Shown: positions 43,817 through 52,467 of the stretch, in pieces
Layout: every line of letters begins with the position of its first letter
Numbering within the stretch: the first letter of the stretch is position 1
Source: Sphaerisporangium album
GTDB lineage: Bacteria > Actinomycetota > Actinomycetes > Streptosporangiales > Streptosporangiaceae
Direction of reading: 5' to 3'
Length of the DNA: 64,000 nt
NCBI RefSeq assembly: GCF_003323745.1
Contig: NZ_QOIL01000011.1
Location: 1-64,000 of the forward strand
Program-made: the position numbers and the translations under genes
The notes under the pieces: model-generated
The model's input: the letters and a program-made list of their open reading frames with translations, nothing else
Database searches by the model: none
What the model was told of the DNA's origin: nothing

Positions 43817-44889
43817 CCAGCACCCGCATCACCGTCAAGGGCGAGCGTCCGTACGACGTGGTCGTCGGCACCGGCGTGCTCGCCGAGCTGCCCGGCCTGT
43901 TCGGCGAGGGCGTGCGCACGGTGGCGGTGGTCCATCCCGCCGGCCTGCCGGAGATCGCCCGCCCGGTCTGCGGGGTCCTGCGGTCCGCCGGGTACACCGT
44001 GGTCGAGCTGCCCGTCCCGGACGGCGAGCACGCCAAGTCCGTGGAGGTCGCGGCCGAGCTGTGGTCGGCGTTCGGCCGCTACGGCGTCACCCGGTCGGAC
44101 GCCGTGGTGGGCGTCGGCGGGGGCGCCACGACCGATCTCGCCGGGTTCGCCGCGGCCACCTGGCTGCGCGGGGTCGAGGTCGTCCAGATGCCGACCACGC
44201 TGCTCGGCATGGTGGACGCCGCGGTGGGCGGCAAGACCGGCATCAACACCGCCGAGGGCAAGAACCTGGTCGGCGCCTTCCACCCGCCCGCCGGGGTCCT
44301 GTGCGACCTCGCGACCCTGGTCTCCGTCCCGCGTGACGACTACGTGGCCGGGCTCGCCGAGATCATCAAGGGCGGCTTCATCGCCGACCCGACGATCCTG
44401 CTCCTGGTCGAGGACGACCCCGAGGGCGCCCGGCTGCCCGAGGGCCGCCACACGCGCGCCCTGATCGAGCGCAAGATCCAGATCAAGGCCGACGTGGTCG
44501 GGGCCGATCTGCGTGAGTCGGGCCTGCGTGAGATCCTCAACTACGGGCACACGCTCGCGCACGCGATCGAGCGGGTCGAGAGCTACCACATCCGGCACGG
44601 CGAGGCCGTGTCCATCGGCATGGTGTACGCCGCCGAGCTGTCCCGGCTGGCCGGGCACGCCGGGGTGGACCTGGTCGAGCGCACCCGCTCGATCCTGACG
44701 TCGGTGGGCCTGCCGACCGCCTACCGCCGCGAGGCATGGCCCGAGCTGCGCGACCACATGCGGGTCGACAAGAAGAACCGCGGCGCCAAGCGGCGGTTCG
44801 TGATCCTTGACGACGTCGCGAAGGTCACCCGGCTGGAGGACCCGCCGGAGGAGCTTCTGGAGGCGGCCTACCACGAGGTCGCCCGGTGA
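43813..44889 (+). CDS. aroB: 3-dehydroquinate synthase
   Basis: A 358-aa NAD- and metal-dependent enzyme converting DAHP to 3-dehydroquinate. Motifs: PDGEHAKSVE, VGVGGGATTDLAGFAAATWLRGV (NAD site), MPTTLLGMVDAAVGGKTGINTAEGKNLVGAFH (substrate binding), LAEIIKGGFIADP with metal-ligand Glu, and the metal ligand histidines in LNYGHTLAHAIE and YHIRHGEAVSIGM. The start GTG overlaps the end of aroK. Followed by a 14-bp repeat array before aroQ. Confidence 0.98.
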   Translation: MTSTRITVKGERPYDVVVGTGVLAELPGLFGEGVRTVAVVHPAGLPEIARPVCGVLRSAGYTVVELPVPDGEHAKSVEVAAELWSAFGRYGVTRSDAVVGVGGGATTDLAGFAAATWLRGVEVVQMPTTLLGMVDAAVGGKTGINTAEGKNLVGAFHPPAGVLCDLATLVSVPRDDYVAGLAEIIKGGFIADPTILLLVEDDPEGARLPEGRHTRALIERKIQIKADVVGADLRESGLREILNYGHTLAHAIERVESYHIRHGEAVSIGMVYAAELSRLAGHAGVDLVERTRSILTSVGLPTAYRREAWPELRDHMRVDKKNRGAKRRFVILDDVAKVTRLEDPPEELLEAAYHEVAR

Positions 44890-44891
44890 GC

Positions 44892-44933
44892 GGTGCGATG
44901 AGGACGGTGCGATGAGGACGGTTCGATGAGGAC
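44892..44933 (+). repeat. Three 14-bp tandem repeats carrying start codons
   Basis: GGTGCGATGAGGAC occurs twice perfectly (44892-44905, 44906-44919), followed by GGTTCGATGAGGAC (44920-44933). Each unit contains ATG followed by AGGA; since 14 is not a multiple of 3 the three ATGs (44898, 44912, 44926) fall in different frames. Only the last leads into aroQ. Confidence 0.9.
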
Positions 44934-45360
44934 AGTGTTCGTGTTCAACGGCCCCAACCTGTCGCGGCTGGGCACGCGCGAGCCGGACGTGTACGGCGCG
45001 GAGACGTTCGAGGACCTCCAGGCGCTGTGCCGGCGGACGGGCAGGGAGCTCGGCCTGTCGGTGGACGTCCGGCAGACCGACGACGAGGCCGAGCTGGTCG
45101 GGTGGATCCACGAGGCCGCCGACGGCGCGGTCCCCGTGGTGCTGAACCCGGCCGCCTTCACCCACTACTCGTACGCGCTGCGCGACGCTATCGCCCAGCG
45201 CACGGCCCCGCTGATCGAGGTGCACATCTCGAACCCCGCCGCACGCGAGGAGTTCCGCCACACCTCGGTGGTCGCGGCCGTGGCGTCGGGGACGATCGCC
45301 GGGTTCGGCCTGCGCTCGTACGAGCTCGCGCTGCGCGCCATCGCCGAGGAGGCCGCGTGA
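44926..45360 (+). CDS. aroQ: 3-dehydroquinate dehydratase, type II
   Basis: A 144-aa dodecameric-type dehydratase. Motifs: [18 protein letters not shown] with the catalytic Tyr (about 23) and Arg, [37 protein letters not shown] with catalytic His, and [21 protein letters not shown]. The start lies in the third unit of a tandem repeat whose preceding units provide AGGA sequences as ribosome-binding candidates. The stop overlaps the GTG of the SGNH hydrolase gene. Confidence 0.96.
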   Translation: MRTVFVFNGPNLSRLGTREPDVYGAETFEDLQALCRRTGRELGLSVDVRQTDDEAELVGWIHEAADGAVPVVLNPAAFTHYSYALRDAIAQRTAPLIEVHISNPAAREEFRHTSVVAAVASGTIAGFGLRSYELALRAIAEEAA

Positions 45361-46160
45361 CGTACAGGTCCTACGTCGCGATCGGCGACAGCTTCACCGA
45401 GGGCCTCAACGACCCGGGCCACGACGGGCACTTCCGCGGCTGGGCCGACCGGGTGGCCGAGCGGCTGGCCGCGCTGGAGCCCGGTTTCCGGTACGCCAAC
45501 CTCGCCGTGCGCGGCAAGCTGCTGGACCAGATCGTCGAGCGGCAGGTGCCGGCCGCCGTCGAGCTGAAGCCGGACCTGGTCAGCCTCTGCGCCGGCGGCA
45601 ACGACCTGCTACGGCCCGGCGGCGACCCCGACCGCATGGCCAAGACGTTCGCGCGCGCCGTGCGCGACCTGCGTGCCACGGGCGCCGAGGTCGTGCTGTT
45701 CACCGGGGTCGACCCGCGCGACACGCCGCTGATGCGCCACGTCCGCGGCCGCTGCGCCACCTTCTACCTGCACGTCCGGTCCATCGCCGACCTGTACGGC
45801 TGCCGGGTGGTCGACCAGTGGTCGATGCAGTCCCTGCGCGACTGGCGGGCCTGGAGCGAGGACCGCCTGCACATGAACGCCGAGGGGCACCGCCTGGTGG
45901 CCGCGAAGGTGTGCGAGGTGCTCGGCGTTCCCTCCGAGGACGACTGGCGCCACACCTGGCCGCCGCGCGAGCGCGTCGACCGCAGGGTGAAGCTGCGCGA
46001 GGACCGTCTCTGGCTGCGCGAGCACCTGCTGCCCTGGGTCGGCCGCCGCCTGCGCGGCACGTCCTCGGGCGACGCGGTGGACCCCAAGCGTCCTTCCCTC
46101 GGCCCGTATCTCACCATGGCCGACGCCGACTCCCCCTTTGGGGACGCGCGCACCCCCTGA
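45357..46160 (+). CDS. SGNH/GDSL-family hydrolase
   Basis: A 267-aa esterase-like enzyme with the four SGNH blocks: Ser in [10 protein letters not shown] (block I), Gly in [12 protein letters not shown] (II), Asn in [12 protein letters not shown] (III), and the catalytic Asp-x-x-His as [11 protein letters not shown] (V). There is no signal peptide. A basic C-terminal tail of about 60 residues follows. GTG start overlapping the aroQ stop by 4 bases, so co-translated with the shikimate genes though not obviously related in function. Substrate unknown; common in actinobacteria. Confidence 0.9.
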   Translation: MTYRSYVAIGDSFTEGLNDPGHDGHFRGWADRVAERLAALEPGFRYANLAVRGKLLDQIVERQVPAAVELKPDLVSLCAGGNDLLRPGGDPDRMAKTFARAVRDLRATGAEVVLFTGVDPRDTPLMRHVRGRCATFYLHVRSIADLYGCRVVDQWSMQSLRDWRAWSEDRLHMNAEGHRLVAAKVCEVLGVPSEDDWRHTWPPRERVDRRVKLREDRLWLREHLLPWVGRRLRGTSSGDAVDPKRPSLGPYLTMADADSPFGDARTP

Positions 46161-46187
46161 GCGTTACGGCGCGCCACCGCCCTGTAC

Positions 46188-46209
46188 CTCAGGGCGCGCA
46201 CGCCCTGAG
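46188..46209. terminator. Hairpin between convergent SGNH and helicase genes
   Basis: Perfect 9-bp stem CTCAGGGCG / CGCCCTGAG with loop CGCA lies between stops at 46160 and 46212. No T-tract; probably serves both strands. Confidence 0.6.
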
Positions 46210-46211
46210 CC

Positions 46212-48461
46212 TCACGAGGCGGTCGAGGTGAGGCGGCGCAGGGCCGCGCGTACCTTCTGGGGGTCGCTGGTGGTCCAGAACGGCGGCAGCGAGTCGCGCA
46301 GGAAGCCTCCGTAGCGCGCGGTCGCGAGGCGCGGGTCCAGGACGGCCACCACGCCCTTGTCGTTCTGGCTGCGCAGCAGGCGCCCGGCCCCCTGGGCGAG
46401 CAGCAGCGCCGCGTGGGTCGCGGCGACCGCCATGAAGCCGTTGCCTCCCCTGGCCGCGATGTGCCGCTGCCGGGCCGAGGCCAGCGGGTCGTCCGGCCGG
46501 GGGAACGGCACCCGGTCGATGATCACCAGACTCAGGGACGGGCCCGGCACGTCGACGCCCTGCCACAGCGACAGCGTGCCGAACAGGCACGTGGCGGGAT
46601 CCTCGGCGAACTGCTTGACCAGCAAGGACGTCGAGTCGTCGCCCTGGCACAGCATCGGCGTGCCGAGGCGGTCGCGCAGCGCCTCGGTGGCGGCCTTGGC
46701 GGCGCGCATGGAGGAGAACAGACCGAGCGTGCGGCCGCCCGCCGCCTCGATGAGCTCGGCGATCTCGTCCAGGTACTCCTTGGGCAGCCCGTCGCGCCCC
46801 GGCTGGGGCAGGTGCTTGGCGATGTAGAGGATGCCGCTGCGCGCGTGGTCGAAGGGCGAGCCGACGTCCAGGCCGATCCACGGCTTGCGCTTCTGCCCGG
46901 AGTCGGGCTTCTGCTGGGTGTCGGGCTTCTGCTCGGTCTCGGCGGGGGCGGCCTGCTCGGCGCGGGCGGGGCCGAGCCCCCACTGGCGGGCCATGCCGTC
47001 GAACGTGCCGCCGAGGGCGAGCGTGGCGCTGGTGAGGATCACGGTGCGGTCGGCGAAGAGCTTGTCGCGCAGCATGCCGCCGACGCTCAGCGGCGCGACC
47101 CTCAGCACCGGGGGACGGCGGTCGGTCGCCCCGTCGAGCCACACGACCTCGGCCCGGTCGACCTCGGAGTCGCCGCCGAACGCCTCCAGGATGCGGACGG
47201 CGGTGTCGTGCACCTCGTCCAGGGCGGTGAAGGCGGCCTTGCGCTGCCCGGCCTTCTCGGGGTCGTCGTTCTTGCCGCCGCCCCACATGTCGCCGCCGCG
47301 CGGGCCCATCGCGGTGATACACGCCCACGCGGCGTCCCGCACGAGCGACAGTGTCATGCCGAGCACCTGGGGGATCTGGTCGATGCGGCCGGGCGGCGCG
47401 GCGGCGAGCAACGCCTTCAGGTCCTCCCCGGCCTCCTGGAGGCGGTCGGCGACGGCCTGCTCGATGAGCCGGCCGACCCGGCGCACGGCGGTGGAGACGG
47501 AGATCTCGGACAGCTCGTCGGTGACCACGCTCGTGACGCGGTCGACGAGCTCGTGGGCCTCGTCCACGATGACGACGTCGTGTTCGGGGAGGACGGCGAA
47601 CTCCTCCATCGCGTCGATCGCGAGCAGCGCGTGGTTGGTGACGACGACGTCGACCTTGCCCGCCCGCTCACGGGCGCGCTCGGCGAAGCACTCGGCGCCG
47701 CTCGGGCAGCGCTGCGCGCCTAGGCACTCGCGGGCGCTGACGGAGAACTGCCGCCACGCCTGCTCGTTGACACCCGGCACCAGCTCGTCGCGGTCGCCGG
47801 TCTCGGTCTCCTCGGCCCAGTCCTGGATGCGCTGGACCATGCGGCCGGTGGCGCTGACCTCGCGCGGGTCGAAGAGCTGCTCGTCCTCGTCCTCCGGCCA
47901 CGCGGCGGTGACCTTGTACCGACACAGATAGTTTCGCCTTCCCTTGAGGATGGCGAACTGTGGCTCGTGGGGTAGGTAATCGGCCAGGGCCTCCGAAAGG
48001 CGAGGCAGATCGCGGTCGACGAGCTGACGCTGGAGGGCGATGGTGGCGGTGGACACGACCACGGCGCTGTCGGACTCGATCGCGTGGCGGATCGCGGGGA
48101 CGAGGTACGCCAGCGACTTGCCGGTGCCCGTGCCGGCCTGGACGGCGACGTGCTCGTCGTTCTCGATGGCGTGCCGGACGGCCTGCGCCATCTTCACCTG
48201 GCCGGGACGCTCGGCGCCTCCGACCCCCTCGACGGCCGCGCCGAGCAACTGCTCGACGGACGGAAGCTCTTCCTCTTCTTCGTCTTCCTCTGGCTCGTCC
48301 TCGAAGGCGTCCTCGTCCGCGTCGCCGGGAAGGTCGCCGGAGAGTTCCTCGTGGTCGTCCAGGGCGTCGTACGCCGGGCCGGTCGCGTCCACGGTGCCGG
48401 AGGTGCCTGAGATGTGAGAGGTATCCGAGGTGTCCATGGGGTTGAGGGAGTCGTCGAGCAC
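46212..48461 (-). CDS. dinG: DinG-like ATP-dependent helicase
   Basis: A 749-aa superfamily 2 iron-sulfur helicase. After an acidic N-terminal tail (DEDAFEDEPEEDEEEEELP) come RPGQVKMAQAV (Q-like motif), Walker A AVQAGTGTGKSLAYLVP, four cysteines of a probable Fe-S cluster (RRNYLCRYK and ECLGAQRCPSGAECF), VDEAHEL (DEAH box), and the second domain with SATLALGG and LFGTLSLWQGVDVPG. DinG/XPD helicases unwind R-loops or damaged DNA. Start placed at GTG 48461 because TAGCGT ends 8 bases upstream; ATG at 48437 and ATG at 48539 are alternatives in frame. Confidence 0.88.
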   Translation of the reverse strand: MLDDSLNPMDTSDTSHISGTSGTVDATGPAYDALDDHEELSGDLPGDADEDAFEDEPEEDEEEEELPSVEQLLGAAVEGVGGAERPGQVKMAQAVRHAIENDEHVAVQAGTGTGKSLAYLVPAIRHAIESDSAVVVSTATIALQRQLVDRDLPRLSEALADYLPHEPQFAILKGRRNYLCRYKVTAAWPEDEDEQLFDPREVSATGRMVQRIQDWAEETETGDRDELVPGVNEQAWRQFSVSARECLGAQRCPSGAECFAERARERAGKVDVVVTNHALLAIDAMEEFAVLPEHDVVIVDEAHELVDRVTSVVTDELSEISVSTAVRRVGRLIEQAVADRLQEAGEDLKALLAAAPPGRIDQIPQVLGMTLSLVRDAAWACITAMGPRGGDMWGGGKNDDPEKAGQRKAAFTALDEVHDTAVRILEAFGGDSEVDRAEVVWLDGATDRRPPVLRVAPLSVGGMLRDKLFADRTVILTSATLALGGTFDGMARQWGLGPARAEQAAPAETEQKPDTQQKPDSGQKRKPWIGLDVGSPFDHARSGILYIAKHLPQPGRDGLPKEYLDEIAELIEAAGGRTLGLFSSMRAAKAATEALRDRLGTPMLCQGDDSTSLLVKQFAEDPATCLFGTLSLWQGVDVPGPSLSLVIIDRVPFPRPDDPLASARQRHIAARGGNGFMAVAATHAALLLAQGAGRLLRSQNDKGVVAVLDPRLATARYGGFLRDSLPPFWTTSDPQKVRAALRRLTSTAS

Positions 48462-48469
48462 GACACGCA

Positions 48470-48475
48470 ACGCTA
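48470..48475 (-). promoter_or_regulatory. Leaderless-type -10 element (TAGCGT)
   Basis: On the minus strand TAGCGT ends 8 bases before the GTG at 48461. It supports that start over the two ATG alternatives. Confidence 0.45.
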
Positions 48476-48745
48476 CCCGCCCCGGAGGGGTCGCCGTGCC
48501 TGGAGCGGTCCCGCGACTCGCGGTGCGTTCCGGGTGCATCTCGGCATTCCGGAAGCCGGACGGCTCTGCGCGTGGCAGACTTGCCGCACCGGTTCTGGGG
48601 GGTCAATGACGATCTACCATACGCCTGCCCGTGCCGAGGGCGCATGTGTCCGGAGTGGTCCATGGGGTCTGGCATGACGCTGGCGTTATGGGTTCGGTAG
48701 GGTTTCCTGAGGTTGAGTGGACGAATAAAGGCTGGTTAAAGCAAC

Positions 48746-50629
48746 ATGTCTGCCATGTCGGAAGTTGTCCCACTGCCATCGTTCGGTGAGGTGTTCTTCG
48801 ACGCCCGGGGCCAGGAGCGAGTCCTCCGGGTCACCTGGCACGACGGCACGCTCGTTCTCAGCCTGTGGCGGGGCGAGATGTGCACCGCCAGTTTCCGCAT
48901 GCCGATGGAGGACGTCGGGCGTCTCCTCGACACCCTTGACGAGGGGTACGCCGACGCGGGCGGCGAGTACGCCGAGGGCCACGAAGGCGAGCACGGGCAC
49001 CAGGACGACGGGGACGAGGGCGAGTACGCCGACGAGGGCGAGTACGGCGAGTACCGGGAGTATCCGGGCACCGGGCAGTACGCCCGCCCGGCCGGCGCGC
49101 CGGACGACGGCGAGTACACCCAGGCCATGTCCTATGACGACGCCTACCAGGACTCCTACGGCGACTCCTACCAGGAGCCCTACGCCGACGACCAGGGCGA
49201 CTACGGGCACGATCCCGCGTACGCGCAGGGGAGGGTCCCGCAGGACCCGGAGGCCCCGGTCCCCGCGCGCGGGCCGAAGGACGTCCTCGTGGCGCGCGGC
49301 GCGGCGCCCGCCCCCGACAAGCTGGTCGCCTCCGGCGGCCGTCCCGCCGAGGCGCCCCAGGGTGAGCGCCCCGCGCCGCCGGTCGACTTCCGCGACCGGG
49401 CCGCCCACCACGTGCCGCCGCAGGCCCTGCCGTCGCCGGCCGAGTTCCCCGGGGGCGTGCCCATGCCGAGCACCGGCGCGCAGGCCGTCCCGCCGGGCGC
49501 GGGCGACTACGGCGTCCCGTCCGGGTACGGCGAGCCCTCCGCCCGCCGTGCGCCCGCCGAGGCGCCGGGCCGCCGCGCCCAGCCCGAGTACGTCCCGCCC
49601 GCCTCCGAGTACGGGGCGCCGTCTCCGGAGTACGCGGCGGCCTCCCCGGAGTACGGTGCGCCCGCCGCCGGGTACGAGCCGTCCGCCGACTACGGCCCGC
49701 CCGACTACGGCCGGGGGGCCGCCGCGCCCCAGCCCGAGTACGGCGCGCGACCGGGATACGCCGATCCCGCCACCCCCGCCGAGTACGGATCGCCGCAGTA
49801 CCGCGGCGCCCCCGAGCCCGGCGGCCCGGCGCAGTACGGCGCCCGTCCGGAGTACGCGGGCTCTGCCCAGTACGGCGCCCAGTACCCCGATGCTCAGTAC
49901 CCCGATGCTCAGTACCCCGAGCCGGGAGGCTCGCCCGACGCGGGCGTCAACCCCGACTTCACACCGCCGACCGGCTACAGCTTCTCCGCCGAGCAGCTCA
50001 CGCCCGACCCGGCCGCCCCGCGCGGCGAGGAGCGGCGGCCCCCGCGCGGCGAGTACGGCCCCGGGGGCGAGTACGCGACCCGGGAGGAGTACTCCCCGGC
50101 GGGCTACGGCACGACGGGAGACTTCCAGCCGGGCGGCTACGGCCGCGGCGGCGAGCCGGGCGACCCGTACCCGGGTGGCGGCTACGGCACGCCCCCCCTC
50201 GACTACTCCGGCCGTCCCGGCTACCCCGACTCGACGGAGTACCCGCCTCCTGGCGAGTACGGCGGGGCGCGGTACGGTGCCGATCCGGGGGACGTCGTGC
50301 CGAGGGAGAACCTCATCGTGAACGACTCCCTGCCCTACGGCTCGCCGCCCGCCGGGCACGCGGACCCGGGTTACCAGCCGGGCGCGGACCCCTCCGCATA
50401 CGGCTGGGGGACTCCACGGCAGGGACAGGGGTCCGTCGACCCGGCGGACCCGCTCGGGCTCGGCGCGATCGGCCAGCGACCCATGGACCACACGGATCCG
50501 CAGCTCTCGCGGCCGTACGTCCCCGACGCGATGAACAGCACGGGGGAGCGGGCGCGCCCGGAGGCGGGCCGTCCCCGGCCGGACGAGGGCGGGCGCCCGT
50601 ACTCCGAGGAGAAGGGCCGCGAGTGGTGA
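48746..50629 (+). CDS. Tyr/Pro/Gly-rich disordered protein with small N-terminal domain
   Basis: A 627-aa protein. Residues 1-70 look folded (FGEVFFDARGQERVLRVTWHDGTLVLSLWRGEMCTASFRMPMEDVGRLLDTLDEG). The rest is low complexity: an acidic EGEYADEGEYGEY stretch, then dozens of EYG/SPEYGAP/QYPD units and Tyr-Gly-Pro-rich sequence to the end, with scattered charged residues. There is no signal peptide, membrane helix or LPXTG. A 15-bp tandem triplicate (49877-49921) encodes AQYPD. Such sticker-and-spacer composition favours phase separation or multivalent binding (inference). ATGs at 48746 and 48755 are both possible. Confidence 0.75.
   Translation: MSAMSEVVPLPSFGEVFFDARGQERVLRVTWHDGTLVLSLWRGEMCTASFRMPMEDVGRLLDTLDEGYADAGGEYAEGHEGEHGHQDDGDEGEYADEGEYGEYREYPGTGQYARPAGAPDDGEYTQAMSYDDAYQDSYGDSYQEPYADDQGDYGHDPAYAQGRVPQDPEAPVPARGPKDVLVARGAAPAPDKLVASGGRPAEAPQGERPAPPVDFRDRAAHHVPPQALPSPAEFPGGVPMPSTGAQAVPPGAGDYGVPSGYGEPSARRAPAEAPGRRAQPEYVPPASEYGAPSPEYAAASPEYGAPAAGYEPSADYGPPDYGRGAAAPQPEYGARPGYADPATPAEYGSPQYRGAPEPGGPAQYGARPEYAGSAQYGAQYPDAQYPDAQYPEPGGSPDAGVNPDFTPPTGYSFSAEQLTPDPAAPRGEERRPPRGEYGPGGEYATREEYSPAGYGTTGDFQPGGYGRGGEPGDPYPGGGYGTPPLDYSGRPGYPDSTEYPPPGEYGGARYGADPGDVVPRENLIVNDSLPYGSPPAGHADPGYQPGADPSAYGWGTPRQGQGSVDPADPLGLGAIGQRPMDHTDPQLSRPYVPDAMNSTGERARPEAGRPRPDEGGRPYSEEKGREW
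49877..49921 (+). repeat. Three 15-bp in-frame tandem repeats (AQYPD/E)
   Basis: GCCCAGTACCCCGAT followed by two copies of GCTCAGTACCCCGA(T/G). The units are in frame and expand the Tyr-rich region of the disordered protein. Confidence 0.9.
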
Positions 50630-50771
50630 GCGGCGCCGGCGGGCGCGCCCGCCGCGGCCGGTGAGGGGCGCGCGTCCCTCACCGGTGGGCTCCCGGCGGG
50701 TGGCGCGCGGCCGTCCGGGGCGTACGAGGCCGTCGCCCGGGTGACCAGCTGTCCCGCACCTGATTCCCACA

Positions 50772-50777
50772 TATCCT
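50772..50777 (+). promoter_or_regulatory. Leaderless-type -10 element (TATCCT)
   Basis: TATCCT ends 7 bases before the ATG of the antiporter at 50785; no Shine-Dalgarno follows. Confidence 0.5.
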
Positions 50778-50784
50778 TCGGATC

Positions 50785-52404
50785 ATGGATGTAACGACGG
50801 TCCTCCAGCTCGTGCTGCTCCCGGCGTGTGCGGTGGCGGTCGCGGGCTTCGCCCGTTGGCGGGGCTGGTCGGTGCCCCTGCTGCTCGTGCTCGCCGGGCT
50901 GGTGATCGGGCTGATCGCGGCGCGGGTCCCCGGCATGCCCGAGTACGAGCTCGACCCCGAGATCGTGCTCTTCGTCTTCCTGCCGCCGTTGCTCTACTCG
51001 GCCGCTCTGGACAGCTCCTACCTGCGCCTGCGCGACGTGCGCCGCCCGGTCGCGCTGTTGTCGGTCGGGCTCGTGCTGTTCAGCGCGGCGGTGATCGGCC
51101 TGCTGACGTACGCCATGGTGCCGGGCCTGCCCCTGGCGGCGGCCTTCGCGCTGGGCGCGATCGTGGCGCCGCCGGACGCGGTGGCGGCGGTCGCGGTGGC
51201 CCGCAGGCTGGGCCTGCCGCGCAAGATCATCACCATCCTGGTGGGCGAGAGCCTGTTCAACGACGCCACCGCGCTGACGGCCTTCCGCGTCGCGGTGGCC
51301 GCGGCCGGAGGGCTGGGCGTCGTCACCGGCGGCGTGGGCGTGACCCTGCTCAGCGCGGCGGGCCAGCTCCTGTACGCGGCCGGGGCGGGGCTGGCCATCG
51401 GTCTGGTGCTGGCGCTCGCCTTCGGCTGGCTGATGAACCAGGTGCGCGACCCGCTGATCACGAACGCCGTCTCGCTGCTGATCCCCTTCGCCTCCTATCT
51501 CGCGGCCGAGGCCGTGCACGCGTCGGGGGTGCTGTCCGTCGTGGTGGTGGGGGTCTACCTCGGCCACCGGATGAACCGCACGACGTACGGCACCCGGGTG
51601 GTGTCGTACTCGGTGTGGAAGGTGCTCGACTTCCTGCTGGAGATCGTGGTCTTCCTGCTCATCGGCCTGCAGCTCCCGCTGATCCTGCAGGGGCTCGCCG
51701 GGCAGGACCCGTGGCGGGTCGCCGGGTACGCGGCGGTCGTGTTCGCCGCGGCGATCGTCGCCCGCGTCGTCTGGGTGTTCGCCGGCACCCACCTGCCGCG
51801 CGTGCTCTCCAGCAAGATCCGCGAGCGGGAGGAACGGCCGCCCGCCTCGCACATCATGGTGATCGGCTGGGCCGGGATGCGGGGCGTGGTGTCGCTGGCG
51901 GCCGCGTTCACGCTGGCGGCCGACTTCCCCGGCCGCGACCTGATCCTTTTCCTGACCTTCGTCGTCGTCACCGGCACGCTGCTGGTGCAGGGCCTGTCGT
52001 TCCCGTGGCTTATCCGGCGGCTGCGCGTCACCAGCGAGGGCGAAACCTACCGCGACAACCTTTCGGAGGCGGCGGCGCAGCAGGCGGCGGCCGGGGCGGC
52101 GCTGGCGCGGCTGGACGAGCTGACGCAGGACGGCGTGCTGGAGACGCACACCGAGGTGGTCGACCGACTGCGCACGCTGGCCGAGCGCCGCGCGATGGGC
52201 GCGTGGGAGCGGCTCGGCGGCGGCACCGGCCCTGACGGTGAGGAGACGCCGAGCGCGCTGTACCGCAGGCTGCGGCGGGCCATGCTGGAGGCCGAGCGCT
52301 CGGTGCTGGTGCGCATGCGCGACGAGCGGCGCATCGACGACGAGGTGCTGCGCCGGGTGACCCGCGAGCTGGACTACGAAGAGGCGACCCTGGCGCGCGA
52401 GTAG
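50785..52404 (+). CDS. CPA1-type cation:proton antiporter
   Basis: A 539-aa membrane transporter exchanging Na+ or K+ for H+. About twelve hydrophobic helices occupy residues 5-410. The ion-binding region reads LGAIVAPPDAVAAVAVARRLGLPRK, followed by VGESLFNDATALTAFRVA, both hallmarks of the NhaP/NHE family. RxxxGG-type WAGMRGVVSLAAAFTLA lies near residue 365. The C-terminal ~125 residues are a soluble helical cytoplasmic domain (ALARLDELTQDGVLETHTEVVDRL). Leaderless-type promoter TATCCT precedes the ATG. An inverted repeat begins 18 bases after the stop. Confidence 0.92.
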   Translation: MDVTTVLQLVLLPACAVAVAGFARWRGWSVPLLLVLAGLVIGLIAARVPGMPEYELDPEIVLFVFLPPLLYSAALDSSYLRLRDVRRPVALLSVGLVLFSAAVIGLLTYAMVPGLPLAAAFALGAIVAPPDAVAAVAVARRLGLPRKIITILVGESLFNDATALTAFRVAVAAAGGLGVVTGGVGVTLLSAAGQLLYAAGAGLAIGLVLALAFGWLMNQVRDPLITNAVSLLIPFASYLAAEAVHASGVLSVVVVGVYLGHRMNRTTYGTRVVSYSVWKVLDFLLEIVVFLLIGLQLPLILQGLAGQDPWRVAGYAAVVFAAAIVARVVWVFAGTHLPRVLSSKIREREERPPASHIMVIGWAGMRGVVSLAAAFTLAADFPGRDLILFLTFVVVTGTLLVQGLSFPWLIRRLRVTSEGETYRDNLSEAAAQQAAAGAALARLDELTQDGVLETHTEVVDRLRTLAERRAMGAWERLGGGTGPDGEETPSALYRRLRRAMLEAERSVLVRMRDERRIDDEVLRRVTRELDYEEATLARE

Positions 52405-52421
52405 CGGTCGTCTGCCATAAT

Positions 52422-52459
52422 CTGCCTGTTTGTGCCTATAAAGCGGCATAAACAGGCAG
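52422..52459 (+). promoter_or_regulatory. 15-bp inverted repeat whose right arm overlaps the ribosome binding site
   Basis: CTGCCTGTTTGTGCC (52422-52436) pairs with GGCATAAACAGGCAG (52445-52459): 14 Watson-Crick pairs and one G-U pair, 8-nt spacer. The right arm overlaps the first two bases of the AGGAGG (52458-52463) that serves the ATG at 52468. It can act as a DNA operator, or as an RNA hairpin that hides part of the Shine-Dalgarno; it may also stop read-through from the antiporter gene. The TATAAA in the spacer could be a -10. Confidence 0.75.
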
Positions 52460-52467
52460 GAGGCGTG

